Part shown: in pieces, positions 50,019 through 62,663 of the stretch
How positions within the stretch are numbered: the first letter of the stretch is position 1
How the letters are laid out: every line of letters begins with the position of its first letter
NCBI GenBank assembly: GCA_026874595.1
Contig: CM049311.1
Location: 32,879,176 to 32,943,175 of the forward strand
Direction of reading: 5' to 3'
DNA length: 64,000 bases
DNA from: Sipunculus nudus
Taxonomy: Eukaryota > Annelida > Sipuncula > Golfingiida > Sipunculidae
The notes under the pieces: generated by a model
Database searches by the model: none
What the model was told of the DNA's origin: nothing
The model's input: the letters and a program-made list of their open reading frames with translations, nothing else
Position numbers and translations under genes: made by a program

Positions 50019-50587
50019 GCCAAGCAGTCTGGTTGATCAGATAAACGTAAATATGCTTTATATTTTATGTTTAAGGCCACTAAAAATAATTTATACACGG
50101 AATGTCCGTGAAGAAAACCCCTCCCTCTGCATAAACATAATATTAATGAAGGCTTGTAATTAACCAATTTGGCATCATTTGAAATATCAATAAAAAAATA
50201 TTAATTTAATCTAATCAATTATGAAAATGTATTACTATTATAAAGTATAAAATTGTTATATAATAATGAATAAATCATTGCAAACAGAAAATTAAATAGT
50301 TAAACTTAATATATTACATAAATATAAACTAATAAAAAATATATAAAATACACAATATTAATAAAAACAGCTACTAGTATTAATATGTCAGATATATTTT
50401 ACAGTATATGTAAATTTATATTATATTATTATTATTTTTATTATTATTATTATATAATATATGATGACATTTTTATATAATAATTATTATGAAAATATAT
50501 ATTTTTTATGTAAATATATATATATTTATTTGTCATGAAGTATATTTATATATGTTTATATTTAAAGTTGTGAGGACCAAGGCTAGT

Positions 50588-50627
50588 ATGGCTTCTCACA
50601 GCCAGGATGAAGAGGAAATTGCTTCAG
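50588..50627 (+). CDS. CARF-like gene, first coding exon
   Basis: ATG GCT TCT CAC ... encodes MASHSQDEEEIAS and ends TCAG|GTATTT (phase 1). Joined to 52181 it gives ...EIASDLTKEEY. An alternative next exon at about 51,751 leads to an early stop. Confidence 0.4.
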
Positions 50628-50991
50628 GTATTTTGAAAAAAAATTAGTCCTAATAAAAAAAAGTATAATTTTTTAATTATATGGATGTTGAAAATTCCCA
50701 ATAAAACATTATTCAAAAGAAAAATGCATGATTTTTTAAAATTTATAATGGTTATATTTTTTTAATAGAAGGTGTATTTTATCTAATTATTGTATATTTG
50801 AAATTTTCAGACTGCAAGTTTAGATATGAACTGATTGATAAAGATAAATAATTAAGGCTACAAATGCAGCAATGCTCGAGTGTTGATAAAAATCAGAGAT
50901 GATGTTTTTAAATAAAAATTGTTAGTCAAAAAGGATTTATGGACAGGTTTTTATCTTTGAATTTATGGTGGCATAATAATGTGTTGTTATT

Positions 50992-51079
<88 letters not shown>

Positions 51080-54000
51080 TCTCTGTGATTATTGCTGATT
51101 ATCAATTAATTGAATCGATGTTTTTAAAATCTTTGAATCTGGAGTATCTGTTTTATACTTGAGAATCTGTCCACAAAATTTCATAGGTTTGTGCTGGAAT
51201 ATTGCCCATTTCCACATGAAAATTATATTCAAGGCTGGTCTCTCGGTGTCTTAGTCTTGCTGTAACATGATCTAGAATGCAGATTCTAGAATAAACAAGG
51301 TAAAAAAAAAATAAATTGAAGTTCATTCTTTACTTCCAAGGTGACAGCAGTTTGAGTGTAAGCATTCCCACACTGTCCAACTGTCATGTAAAATTATTAA
51401 TCGATAATCAGTTGCCACAATATCCAATTAATGGATTACAAATTTTGTATCTGATTCTTAGTTTAAATATATATATATATATATATATATACAAATATAA
51501 ATATATATATATATACACACATATAAATATATATATATATATATATATATGTATTTATTCACACATATTAAGGTATGTGGTTGATATACAATCAGTTTTG
51601 CCTCATTGGCTCATCAGATGCTTCTTATATATAAATATATATATATATATATAACAAACAGAGAAAGAAAGGGACACAGAGAAAATGCATGAAGCACCTG
51701 CATGAATAGTTTTTTTTATATTAAGGTTCTTATATTACTATTTAACACAGGGAGTGCAACAAATTTTACAGATGCTTCAGTCATCCAGTATCTGAAAAAC
51801 TAGGAGCATAAGGAAAGGAATCCAAACATACAGAAAAGCTATGCTGTTGTAAGGTTTGTATATAACACTTATGGAAAGGGGGGGGGGTCTAATCTACATA
51901 GTTTACTCGAAAGCCTTTACTTAAATTGCAGCCTCAGGCTAAAAATGCTGGTAATTTATGACACCCTTAGGGGCTCAGCTTCCACGTATGTGAATCATCC
52001 CACATGCTGGTTATAACCTGATGAAACATAAACTAGAGATAGTTTTTATATGCATTATATTTTAAATTTTTTTACTATACCTTGATTGGTTTACTCAAGA
52101 TGTTTTTTTTTAAAAACATTAAAGGTTTAGTTAAGATATTCATTGTTTTTTATATTGGTAATGTTCTTATAATTTAAGAGATCTTACAAAAGAAGAATAC
52201 AAGACCAAAGTGTTAAATGATGCCAAAGCAAATGGAGTGGGAAACTTTACCTTCAAAAAGGAAAATCGACAAACAACCATTTTCTACTGTGAAAGGTAAA
52301 GTAATTTTAAATTATATCATAATTTTTTCCACACTAGCATACCAAACTTGACTGTATGCTAAAGGTTACTGTGTTTGTCACCAACACGGTCTATATGTGG
52401 CCCATCTACTCATAGTTACAAACTGACCAGTGTATGGTCCCATCCTTTTGGGGCCATGCCCACCTGCCAAACACACACAAAAATATGTACTTGCTAGTCT
52501 CCAGCCACCACTTCAAGTTATTACCTTTTAGCACTGGAATGTACTCATACTACATATATACATACATACATGCATGGACTATACACATATATGTATCAGT
52601 GTGAGGGAAGTCAGACTATTTTTATATCATATTATTAAACCTGGTATGAAATAAAAAAATTATTGATTATAAATACTTGTGCACATTACAACAGTGATAT
52701 TCTTATATGTTTCATACAATATTTAGAAATAATAGTGTTATAAAATTATGTATATTATATTTATATATATTATAAAATTATAATGTAAAAAGTATTATTT
52801 TTATTGTAATTACAGACATTCAAAACCGCGCAGCAAAGTGAATAGTTGTGATCCAACCAAGACAATTGCAAATGGTTGACGGGCCTATATTTCGTTTTAT
52901 TTTGATTATATACCAAGCCAGATAGTGTATATGCACCAATTGTCAGGAAAAAAAGTATTCACAATGGGCATGACCCTGAAGATCCAAGGCAAAAGAGAGT
53001 TAATCACATTGACCCTAATTTGGTGCACTACATTGAGTGCTTGGCTAGACAAGTATGTTTTTCTGTTGTATTCTTATACTTATCTTATCTCAGCTGGCTT
53101 TTCTGTTGAGTCATAGTGTTCACTATCTGTGCTATGTGTGTGCAAATGTTTATATGTTTGGAAGTTATTAGCAAGGCACATTTTAATGAGTAAAAGCTGC
53201 TCATTTCAAATCAGCATTCCATTTTTCCTGCCAATTGTGAAGCTTTATGTATATGTAACTTTATTCCTGTGAAAAATCTAGGAAAACCTTTGTTCTTAAT
53301 TTAACACCTTTTGTGACACATAAATAATGCTTCATGTTATTTTTATTGCATGAGTACCCTCATATATTTTTATAATAAATAAAATGTATTGTACATTTAC
53401 ATGCTGTTAATAGCTAAGTATTTTGATATGTAGTAGTACTTATATTAAATTTTTATTATATGCAATGAATTTAGTTAAAACTTTAATGCAGGCAAGATAT
53501 ATTTCTAAATATAATTTAATTTTATTAGCACCATAGGCCTACAAATTTTGATATCCATGTTTTAATATTTAGCCTGTTATATAAAGTTTTAGTAAATATA
53601 TGTTTGTACATGATGGTCACCTGATAGAATTATTGTAATGTTCACATTCAAAGCAAGGGCTGAAAGATAGGCTGAATATTACAGGGGAAAGCTACACAAT
53701 ATTTTAGGGTGATTGCTGGAAATTATCTTGTCATAGTTTGTATATTCTGTAGGTTTAACAAATTCATTTTGTTATGGTTTTTCCAGGGAAAGAAAAATAT
53801 GGAAATACTTGTTCTGTGCTGCGGTTGGGCAAGAGCAAGGAATCACGATGTACATGACAGACAATATTATCCAACCCCACAGGATGTCAAGTATATTTTG
53901 GAAAGGGTCCATGCTGAAAAAAGGTAAATGGAATAAATGTTTACAACTGGAAGGTAATTAATGTAATTTATTAAAAATTTTTAATGAATATTTTATTAGT

Positions 54001-54180
54001 TAAGAGTGTGGACATGCTGCATGCATGTAAATCATGTACATGACTTGCATTGTCATTAAAATTTGCATTTCCTTTACATAACTGTTGACACATTGACATA
54101 TATCATCTTGATGTGTTTTTTACTATAGATATAGCGAAAATGTTATTTTAAACTCTTCTAGCTTATACCCTGATTTATGA
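50588..54180 (+). CDS. CARF-domain-like protein (tentative six-exon model)
   Basis: Exons 50588-50627, 52181-52295, 52816-52837, 52918-53052, 53787-53923 and 54129-54180 join into an open 166-codon frame: MASHSQDEEEIASD..., VGNFTFKKENRQ, YCERHSKPRSK, SIHNGHDPEDP, VNHIDPNLVHYIECLARQ, DRQYYPTPQDVKYI, AEKRYSEN. The order HxGHxPxDP, HIDPxxVxxI, RxYYPTxxDV, KRYS resembles the CARF (calcium-responsive transcription factor, ALS2CR8) domain proteins expanded in invertebrates, normally much longer with a following SKIDQEN-type segment. Weak points: the 22-base third exon and its 80-base intron, and the last exon, whose sequence from about 54,139 is a dispersed repeat. That suggests truncation by insertion or exonisation. 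It could be a pseudogene. Confidence 0.45.
50998..51655. repeat. Clustered (TA)n microsatellites in CARF-like intron 1
   Basis: TA runs at 50,998-51,075, about 51,467-51,551 and 51,630-51,651. The open frame of 112 codons here (Tyr/Ile runs) is an artefact of them. Confidence 0.9.
52181..52295 (+). CDS. CARF-like gene, exon 2
   Basis: Encodes LTKEEYKTKVLNDAKANGVG, NFTFKKENRQTTIFYCE. Acceptor TTTAAGAG, donor GAAAG|GTAAAG (phase 2). Strongly protein-like. Confidence 0.5.
52918..53052 (+). CDS. CARF-like gene, exon with HNGHDPEDP
   Basis: 44 open codons plus the Pro codon at 52918: PDSVYAPIVRKKSIHNGHDP, RVNHIDPNLVHYIECLARQ. Donor CAA|GTATGT (phase 0). The upstream boundary is uncertain because a TGA lies in frame just before 52,909. 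Confidence 0.5.
53787..53923 (+). CDS. CARF-like gene, exon with RQYYPTPQDV
   Basis: Acceptor TTTTCCAG; frame GKKNMEILVL, NHDVHDRQYYPTPQDVKYI, ERVHAEK; donor AAAAAG|GTAAAT (phase 2). Phase fits the exon before and after. Confidence 0.5.
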
Positions 54181-54290
54181 TGAAACGGTTAAGCTGATTG
54201 GTTTAAACTTTACAAGAATTATTCTATGGTAGGGTTCTGCCAGTTTTATAAGAATGGATTGGGTAAATACAGCTTTAAAACGTCATTAAC
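54139..54290 (+). repeat. Dispersed repeat copy, matches 17.59-17.72 kb
   Basis: Shares aNactcttctagcttata and ctttacaagaattattctat, then ggtagggttctgccagtttta, with 17,590-17,720. The reading frame of the CARF-like gene runs into it and stops. Confidence 0.75.
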
Positions 54291-54764
54291 CTGTGCATTA
54301 TCAGAGGTCCTACACATTCTCCAAGATATAAGGCATGTTTCAGCACCATATACATAAATTGAAGTTTAACATTTAGTCTCCATTGTAGTATAGTCATCAA
54401 TGCATTTACTGCCATGAAGCTTGCTTTTGATATTGATCATGGATCGGTTTACAAGCTACTAAAGATTTTTAATGCCAATTTATCTATTTATATATATTTT
54501 TTTTATTTTTACACATTTTGCTGTATATATTTTACAATTATTATTAATTACTTAATCAGTAATAGATTATAATTTATTTTTAATTAGTACTAGATGGCAA
54601 TAAACTTTGGAATGACTTTTAAATTAAATAAAATGCATTATTGATAATAAGTACATTATATGTGCTTTAAAACATTCAAAACATTTTGTGTACCGGTACC
54701 TAATGGAAGAACTTTGCTTATTCTTATTTTTATTCGTATGCACAGGACAGGCTGAAAAACTTAC

Positions 54765-54842
54765 TCTCTGTTCTTTGTTTCTTGTTTTCTTGTTCCTGCT
54801 GAGATGGACTGTCAGATCCCAGTTCACCTTCATTTGTAAGAG
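54765..54842 (-). CDS. Exon of unrecognised minus-strand gene (downstream of pair)
   Basis: Acceptor ATTATCAG, donor GAGA|GTAAGT. Joined by phase 1 to the exon at 55,217-55,274 it reads ALTNEGELGSDSP, SQQEQENKKQRTE. Charged, Gln-rich, low hydrophobicity, as in a disordered region of a nuclear protein. Other exons were not found. Confidence 0.4.
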
Positions 54843-55216
54843 CTGATAATATAAAAAATATCAGTTTAAGAATTTACAGATTTGCATTAAAATTGGTGTA
54901 TGTATATATCTTAGACAGATATAAATAAAAATTATGGCATGCTAATACAATTTCATATTCATTTCATTTAACATGATTTAACAAACTCTAGGCAATTTTT
55001 GTTTGATTTTTATCTCTCTATGTTATCACTTCAAAATGTCTTATTAAATTAAAGGTAATAAGCTGTTTTTAATTATACTTAGGTGTTCTGAAAAAGTTTG
55101 TCAGTTTTATTAATTAAAATTGGCCCCAGATCATTAGATACTTGATGTTTTTAATGATAAGCCATGAAAGAGCTTTTAACCTGCTATATAGCGTAGAAAA
55201 TGTATGTCATACACAC

Positions 55217-55274
55217 CTGTGACCTTCCTCTTTTCTCCTTGTTGCTGTTCCATCACTGATGCTTGATGTTGCAG
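55217..55274 (-). CDS. Exon of unrecognised minus-strand gene (upstream of pair)
   Basis: Acceptor GAATTTTACAG, donor ACAG|GTGTGT, 19 codons plus one base: LQHQASVMEQQQGEKRKVT. The phase matches 54,765-54,842 and the frame stays open through both, which is unlikely by chance in such AT-rich sequence. Confidence 0.4.
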
Positions 55275-56400
55275 CTGTAAAATTCAACAAAAATACTATT
55301 TCAGTATATGTGTGTTTGTTACAGAATATATGCACATACATGTATGCACATACATACATTAAATAATACATGCGCATTATATTATAGTATATTATATAAC
55401 AATTAAATAAAAATGTTAATTAACTAACAATACACAAGTATAAACAAAAATTGGCATTTACTCCTTTAAATAAACAAATTATTTTTACATTTTATATCCA
55501 ATCATGTCAAATTGTAATTATTTAGGGAATATTATGTTTTATTGTGACATAAGAATATAATTATTTTATAATGTATAACTCTAAAGTATCACGTATCCTT
55601 GTAAGGCAATACAATTAGGCATATACTGTCTTAATTAATTATCATATATGTATGTAATCAAGATTTTTTTTCCTTGAATTCAGTGCTGGTGGCCGAAATT
55701 TTCTTTCAGCACTTAGCCTTAAGTCACAATTTCCGAAATAATTTATATGAAAGGTGGACGTAATAATTTATATGAAAAGTTGACAAATGATATGGACACT
55801 ATTCGAATTATTTTGCTTAACATTGACATAGCATTAAATTTCCATTGGGATGCATTACCAATTGAAAAAACTATAGCAAAAGGATTTTTTTTTTCAAAAT
55901 AATATAACGGTAGGTCTTTATTTATTTTATTAAAATAGCAAAATCGACTCTAAATCGGTAAATTCTACTGGGGGTAAAAATTGATGCATGTTGCTTCATA
56001 AATAAAAGAAACTTTTATGGTTGGCCTTTGTGTTATAATTAGAGTGCATGGGCATTCCTCTTACTATAGTCACGAGACAGTGTGGCGCCTACCGCGCAGA
56101 CGAACAGACGCCAGACTTGAATAAACACTTGACTTGTACACTGACTATCTAGATAAAGCAGAACTTACATTCGTAATATTTTATTGTTGTTTCGTTGTTC
56201 AGATTTTCTATATGAACCATACTGTATATATACTTTATACTTCTTTATATTACGAGTTGTACATTTTAATAAATTCAATACACATTTAATTTTTTTAGAA
56301 TGACGAAGAGACCAGTCTGTTGTATATATATGCCCTTTATTTACCCATAGTCCTTTTCGCGACAAGCACACTGCATACAATCCTACGCGAAAATAGTGCC
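55275..56400. other. No gene recognised
   Basis: AT-rich. It must hold further 5' exons of the minus-strand gene if that gene is real, but none could be identified. Confidence 0.4.
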
Positions 56401-56404
56401 GACG

Positions 56405-56455
56405 GTATTTTACCGAGGGTGGCCACCTTTTGAAGTAGCAATCTGCCATCTGCGG
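56405..56455 (-). repeat. Relative of the 49.5-kb inverted-repeat core
   Basis: On the minus strand it reads gcagatggcagattgctNcttcaaaaggtggcca, close to the 49,634-49,670 segment (gcagacggcagattgcttctccaaaaggtggcc). Confidence 0.7.
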
Positions 56456-56689
56456 TATAGTTCGAGTTGGCGGAGCGGGAGGTACAGTGGTCAGCTCCGT
56501 TCGTCTGTCATGATGGCCGATAGTCTGGAAACAATTTCTTTGCCAAGCAATATGTAAAAAAGGGGTTACTCATATTCACTTCAAATAAACATGACAAGTG
56601 TATCTTTACAATGGGTTTTGAAGCTTGATTAATTGTACAGACGCCGGGTCACAATTGACTGATAAATGATTTTTTATATATTTTAATAA

Positions 56690-57515
56690 AAAAATGTCAT
56701 ATGAAACCGGACTTCTAAAAAAATGTTACTATTTTTTACTACTAAAAATGTTTTATTTTAAACGGCAAATGTATATCTACAGGTCTCTGCATGGGCCTGA
56801 TTACGTTTTGGTCACACTCGAATGAATTTTAGACGTTATATGGATCTTAATTTCCAGTTTTGAAATAAAACATTATCATGGCCATATTATAATTTGAATG
56901 ATTTATTTATTTTTAATGATATTTTTATTATATATTTTATATTTCCTATACTTAGTAATGTCTCAAAAACTATTACACTTATTCATAAAACTTGGCAAGT
57001 TATGGATCTCCCGGCCTCTTTGGGTTTGGGGAAAACTTAAATGAGTTTTGTAATTTATTCCTGGTCTTTTAAACAAAAAAAAAAATCAAATGAAACAGGA
57101 TTTCAAACAAAATGTCACTCGTGCCAACTTCTGCTTTATCGGCACGTGTATCAATAGGTCTCCTGACCTGATTACGTTTTGGTCACATTTGAATAATTTT
57201 AAGAAATGTTATGAATTTTTCCTGTTATGTAATTAACAATTCTTCTGCAACGCGATTTCTAAATATAAAATTACCCATATCTTTATTTACAAAAATATAA
57301 TGTCAGACGTGTCTGATATGTCTCCGGAGTTGAGTAGGTTTTGATCACATTTGAATAATTATTTTCTAAATTTATATAAGATTTTTAAATTAGATACATT
57401 TTTATATCATTTTCATACCATTTTTTTATATCAGAAAATAAATATTACCAATCCCATTTTTTTAGGCGTCTCTTAATCTGGTTAGATTCTGGTCACACCT
57501 GAATGATTTTTGGAT
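56690..57515 (+). repeat. Degenerate repeat 'gattacgttttggtcacatttgaat'
   Basis: Related segments at about 56,795-56,830, 57,165-57,200, 57,325-57,360 and 57,475-57,510 share tctcNNNacctgattNgNttttggtcacatttgaatNatttt. Spacing is irregular (about 370, 160, 150). Confidence 0.55.
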
Positions 57516-57517
57516 CC

Positions 57518-57813
57518 ATAAGGCCAAAAAAAGGTATGGTTCTCATGCACTTTTATTCACAAATCAGTGCCAGCGGGCGATTTTTTTCCCCCTTTTTGTC
57601 TATGTTTCGATAAAAATGTCATATGATTAGGGAAAAGCATGAAAATAACATAAATTTTCCTACACCGATAAAAGCACTACATAACAAAGGAAATCTTATC
57701 AAAATTGTATTATTATATCTTCGGGAAGCAAGAAAATCGAAATAAAAATGTTTAACGTTGGGGTTAAAATTGACGGCGGCGATGCCTGAGAACTATACCT
57801 TTATTTGCCTTAT
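57518..57813 (-). mobile_element. TIR MITE copy 2 (inverted)
   Basis: ataaggccaaaaaaaggtatggttctcatgcac ... gatgcctgagaactataccttta...gccttat; about 296 bases. The interior reads in reverse relative to copies 1 and 3. Confidence 0.75.
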
Positions 57814-59369
57814 GTTTTTTTTTCAAGTTTGACTTCTATATGTTTCATATGCATATACGTTTCATATAGGCCTATATATGATGCATGCATGACATTTCTC
57901 CTAAATGTTTTTTTGGATCTAACTCTAATTAACAAGGCATGTACGTCTTTACAATATCCTAACCTGATTGGGTTAATTTGCATCCTTCATTAATTTCATG
58001 ATCGTTATGAATTCTACATTAGGTAACTTTGATTTGTTCATGCTATCACAAAGCACATATTTCTCACATTCGCATTTGATGGGGGATTGCATATAATGTC
58101 TTTCTAGACATTTTCTAGTTAAATTTGTTTTCATTAAACAACCGCCGGACCGGACACGGTCCCCTATAAGTTACCCCGTCCTTTTACCCCTGCATGCATG
58201 GTTTATTGTCCGTAGGCCTGAATAAGCAATTATTAAGGTATGAAAATAACTGTTTAGGAATACGAGTATTCCATATCATATTGGATTATAGATTAATTGC
58301 TGGTTTCGATTTCAAGCAACGATTATTGCAGCCCTAACACAAATGCTAAAGCTAAGATTCAATATGCACATGCAACATGCAGTATGCGGCATGTGCATGG
58401 AATGCGGAATATGCGTGTTTATAGATTTCATATGTACAAATATGTAGGATTTTTAGGATATAAAGCACAATTATAGTAAAAGCAGAAGAGGTGTATATTC
58501 TAGACTAAGGGGGTAGGACAAATTATACCGGGATATAATCTAGCCTAGCCCATTATATACCCCGGGTAGGCCAGACCGTATCCGGGTATACCATTAATAA
58601 AGGAGGGTGGGTGATATTCTGTCCTGGCCTGCATGCTACACCGGCACAGCAACATGCATATATACTTTTAATATATTTTTCGCTCATGGATACCATGTGC
58701 GACCGGCAAAAATCGCTACGTGCATGTAAGCGACCCGTTTTGATTGACTTGCGCATATTGAACCTCACTTTATACTTGTTAAGTCTTTAGATTTAAATAT
58801 TTTATTTGACAGATTCCAACTTGATTAAGTCCTTCAGAACGACTATATGGTTTCACTGACTCTGCCCTCTCTCTCACTCAGTCTATGTCCACCTCAGCTT
58901 ACTGTCAACTGACTCATCTCTGCTAATTGATCTCGATATACCCTATATGACTACGGATATGAGCCTTTTTTAATATAAATAAATACAAAAATGGACAGAT
59001 GGTTACAGAATCGAAGGTAGCGCACGCCACAAGTCTTCTTCAGTGATTCATTATATCCAATAACAATTGGCTCAGCAAACTTCAGAACAATCTATGGAGT
59101 CAATGTTAAAAATACAAAACAATGAAGGAACAATTTGTAAAAGTGAAAACGCTGTTGCATCACAGGTCATGCGCAATGCATTAATTAAGTTATCATTGTT
59201 CCAAGTCAAATTAAGTGCATACCAATAAGCGACACGATTAATCTAGATTTATACTAATTAAGCATGTGCACGATTGCAATTGCGGTAATGCAATACATTT
59301 ACGTATGCATATATAAATTACTGTATATATGGCATATATATGTTTAAATTGTTCCTACATATTGTTACG

Positions 59370-59423
<54 letters not shown>

Positions 59424-59854
59424 TAAATCGCCTGCCGACTACTTGTTTACAGGCTTATCATATCACAGACCAGCAGGCCTCAGAAGTAATTATAAACTTG
59501 CCTGTTCACGGAAATTTATAAGTAAGTGTTTATTGACTATCTGGACCAATTGTTCACACAGCGACATACATTGGCCTATCGGTCATGTGAATGAAGATTG
59601 ACAAGTCATTGCCCGGTCAGTCAATGTCGACTCATTGAGAAACCATGTGATAACGCCATATTCGCCAAGATCAAGAAACCATATGTGATCCGCCAGCTTT
59701 CACAGTGAGTAATTCTTTATTTCCCGAAGTGTATCCCATCAGCATTTATTAAGATTTCTTAAATCCTTCATAAATGCACTTTGTTGACTTGTGGTTGTAT
59801 ATTTCTTGGTGATAATTCGCCCGGAAATTTTAGGCGTACCTGGAGTATATTGGG
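57814..59854. other. No gene recognised
   Basis: AT-rich, contains short cpg-bearing stretches (58,138-58,190; 58,490-58,740) but no supported exon. The (TA)n tract at 59,371 is listed separately. Confidence 0.4.
59371..59420. repeat. (TA)n microsatellite
   Basis: About 25 TA units. Confidence 0.95.
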
Positions 59855-60160
59855 TAAAAGAAATGAAAGGTATGGTTTTAAGGCACCGCACGCGTCAATT
59901 TTAACACCCTCCCCCATCAAACATTTTGATTTTGATTTTCATCTTTCAAGATAATAAAATAATACAATTTTGATACGATTTCCTTTTCTTTTACCTGTTT
60001 AGCAAAAAAAAAAACCCCGTTATTTTTATGTTTTTCTTTGATCATATGACATTTTCATCGAAACATACAAAAAAGGTAAAAAATACAAAAAAAACTGCCC
60101 ACCGCAGTGATTTCTGAAAAAAGTGCCTGAGACTCATACCTTTTTATTTTTTGGCCTTAT
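59855..60160 (+). mobile_element. TIR MITE copy 3
   Basis: Starts near gaaaggtatggttttaaggcac and ends gtgcctgagactcatacctttttattttttggccttat. The interior tcaattttaacaccctcccc, cattttgattttgatttt, tctttcaagataataaaat matches copy 1 base for base over long stretches. Confidence 0.75.
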
Positions 60161-60828
60161 GACACGATCGTATCATACAGAGATAGACGGATATAGAATA
60201 GGACGGGAGGGAAGAGGGGGTCTCTATTTCGACCTAAAATCCGGGGAAAAAAATAATATGCACTTAACACTGAAAGCAGCGTCAGATTTTGCATCTCGCA
60301 TCATTTTTTTACTTATAATATATGTGCATTGGAGAGTTATGCATAAACCCTGCCCGTACAATTATTTATCTGCGTTAGACTGTCTATACCCCACCCTTTT
60401 CTATAAGATCATGTATCCACCCTTAACGTCAGCTGTATAGAAATTGAAATTAAATGCAAGGAAAAACAACGTTTAAAAAAGCACAAATAATGTATCTCTA
60501 TGCGTGTGCGTGTCATAAAAATACATGTGCAAGAATGGCACTTATATAGACAAAGTAAAATTGGCGAAAAATCTTGCATATTATACGTGATTATTGCTAC
60601 CATGCACACGACCCAGAAATCATATTTTATTTCTGTGAAAGGTTTTTAAATCCGCTTTTAATTCAAGGCGTGAGTAAGGGTGTAACAGGTCCTTACCCTC
60701 GTCTCTAAATGCACATCTCTCCATATGTCGAAATCATATACATGTATACGCGTATAGCGCCAGTTGGGCGATCGGTTATATTACAGTGCAGGCTTACAAT
60801 TCCAATATAAATTTATCCCATTCATTGC

Positions 60829-61850
60829 TAATGTGAGGCGTGTATCACGGCTAATGTGAGGCATTAATCACGGGTAAAGTGCGGCGTGTATCATGGCTAA
60901 AGTGTGACGTGTATCACAGCTAATGTGAGGCGTGTATCACGGCTAATGTAAGGCGTGTATCACGGCTAATGTGAGGCGTGTATCACGGCTAATATAAGGC
61001 GTGTATCACGGCTAATGTGAGGAGTGTATCATGGCTAATGTGAGGCGTGTATCACGGCTAATGTAAGGCGTGTATCACGGCTAATGTGAGGCGTGTATCA
61101 CGGCTTATGTGAGAGGTGTATCACGGCTAATGTAAGGCGTGTATCACGCCCAATGTGAGGTTTGTATTACGGCTAATGTGAGACGTGTATCACGGCTAAT
61201 GTGAGGCGTGTATCACGGCTAATATGAGGCGTGTATCACGGCTAATGTGAGGCGTGTATCACGGCTAATGTGAGGCGTGTATCACGGCCAATGTGAGGCG
61301 TGTATCACGGCTAATGTGAGGCGTGTATCACGGCTAATGTGAGGCGTGTATCACGGCTAATGTGAGGCGTGTATCACGGCTAATGTGAGGCGTGTATCAC
61401 GGCTGATGTGAGGCGTGTATCGCGGCTAATGTGAGGCGTTAATCACGGCTTAATGTGAGACGGGCATCACGGCTTAATGTGAGGCGGGTATCACGGCTTA
61501 TGTGAGGCGTGTATCACGGCTAATGTGAGGCGTGTATCACGGCTAATGTGAGGCGTGTATCACGGCTATTGAGAGGCGTGTATCACGGCTAATGTGAGGC
61601 GTGTATCACGGCTAATGTGAGGCGTGTATCACGGCTAATGTGAGGCGTGTATCACGGCTAATGTGAGGCGTGTATCACGGCTAATGTGAGGCGTGTATCA
61701 CGGCTAATGTGAGGCGTGTATCACGGCTATTGAGAGGCGTGTATCACGGCTAATGTGAGGCGTGTATCACGGCTAATGTGAGGCGTGTATCACGGCTAAT
61801 GTGAGGCGTGTATCACGGCTAATGTGAGGCGTGTATCACGGCTAAAGTCA
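60829..61850 (+). repeat. Minisatellite, 23-bp unit, about 44 copies
   Basis: Unit ggctaatgtgaggcgtgtatcac. Copies are mostly exact in the right half and more variable in the left (taaggcg, agagg, insertion of one T near 61,450-61,500). The rare variant ggctattgagagg occurs at 61,564 and 61,725, exactly 7 units apart. Confidence 0.97.
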
Positions 61851-62083
61851 CCATTGATGGACAGGCCTTGAGAGTCGTTCTTGAGAGAAGGTCCCAGCTG
61901 ACAGCATTGGAAAGAGTGCCGTGCATGAGTGCTGGAAATTAACTTTAGTGAGTATATATTTATATACATGTATATCTTAACCTGGTTGGGAATTAACCTA
62001 TACTAGAAACATAACTTATTTTTTAAAACCCTATACTTAATGTCATTTTTTTATATTGGAAAGGTGTCGCACAGACAGTTAAT

Positions 62084-62084
<1 letters not shown>

Positions 62085-62150
<66 letters not shown>

Positions 62151-62160
62151 ATGTGTGTAT
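62085..62160. repeat. (TA)n(TG)n microsatellite
   Basis: About 22 TA units followed by TG units. Confidence 0.95.
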
Positions 62161-62663
62161 ATTAGATTTTTAAAAGTTGTCACACCTTTAACTACCCTTC
62201 CACGCCTGCGAATCATCCTCACACCAGCAGATGAATTGACGCCGTTGTATAAAACTCACTCAGAAATTATAGAGAAGGAAACGGCAAAAGATGCAGAATC
62301 CGGCGCTGTTTCTCAAATTTTGATATATCGCCCAAACGTGCTATGTCAGTAAACAATCGTCCATGTCCCCCAAGGAACAAGTGCGTCGTATGTAAGGGTG
62401 TATCAACATATGTGTCGGGTCAAACATACTCAAGCCCGCGGAGTGGAAATATCACTTACAAACATTTTTAATACTGAAGGTACATAGTGATTAAAGAACA
62501 GAGAATATTATGGGTATAACAAAATTAAACTAATCTTATAGTTAAATATCATAATTATTTAAACACTCTTGACGCAGAGGTTAAACACTGCGGTCGTCCC
62601 AGGACTCCTTTCGTGTATCGATCCGCTGCTTTGTAGGCCTTTGTAAGGTTCTCTGGGTCTGAA

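Noticed and set aside
51751..51801. Additional CARF-like exon (SATNFTDASVIQYLKN) after acceptor at about 51,750
   Set aside because: It runs into TAG with no donor before it; skipping it gives a phase-perfect join from 50,627 to 52,181. A minor alternative exon cannot be excluded.
53787..53923. Opposite-strand reading of this exon (starts MDPFQNILDIL)
   Set aside because: The plus frame has matching phases with both neighbours and CARF-like motifs; the minus frame has no compatible neighbour.
60829..61850. CRISPR array from regularly repeated 23-mers
   Set aside because: Units are contiguous with no unique spacers, and the window is clearly eukaryotic; it is a minisatellite.
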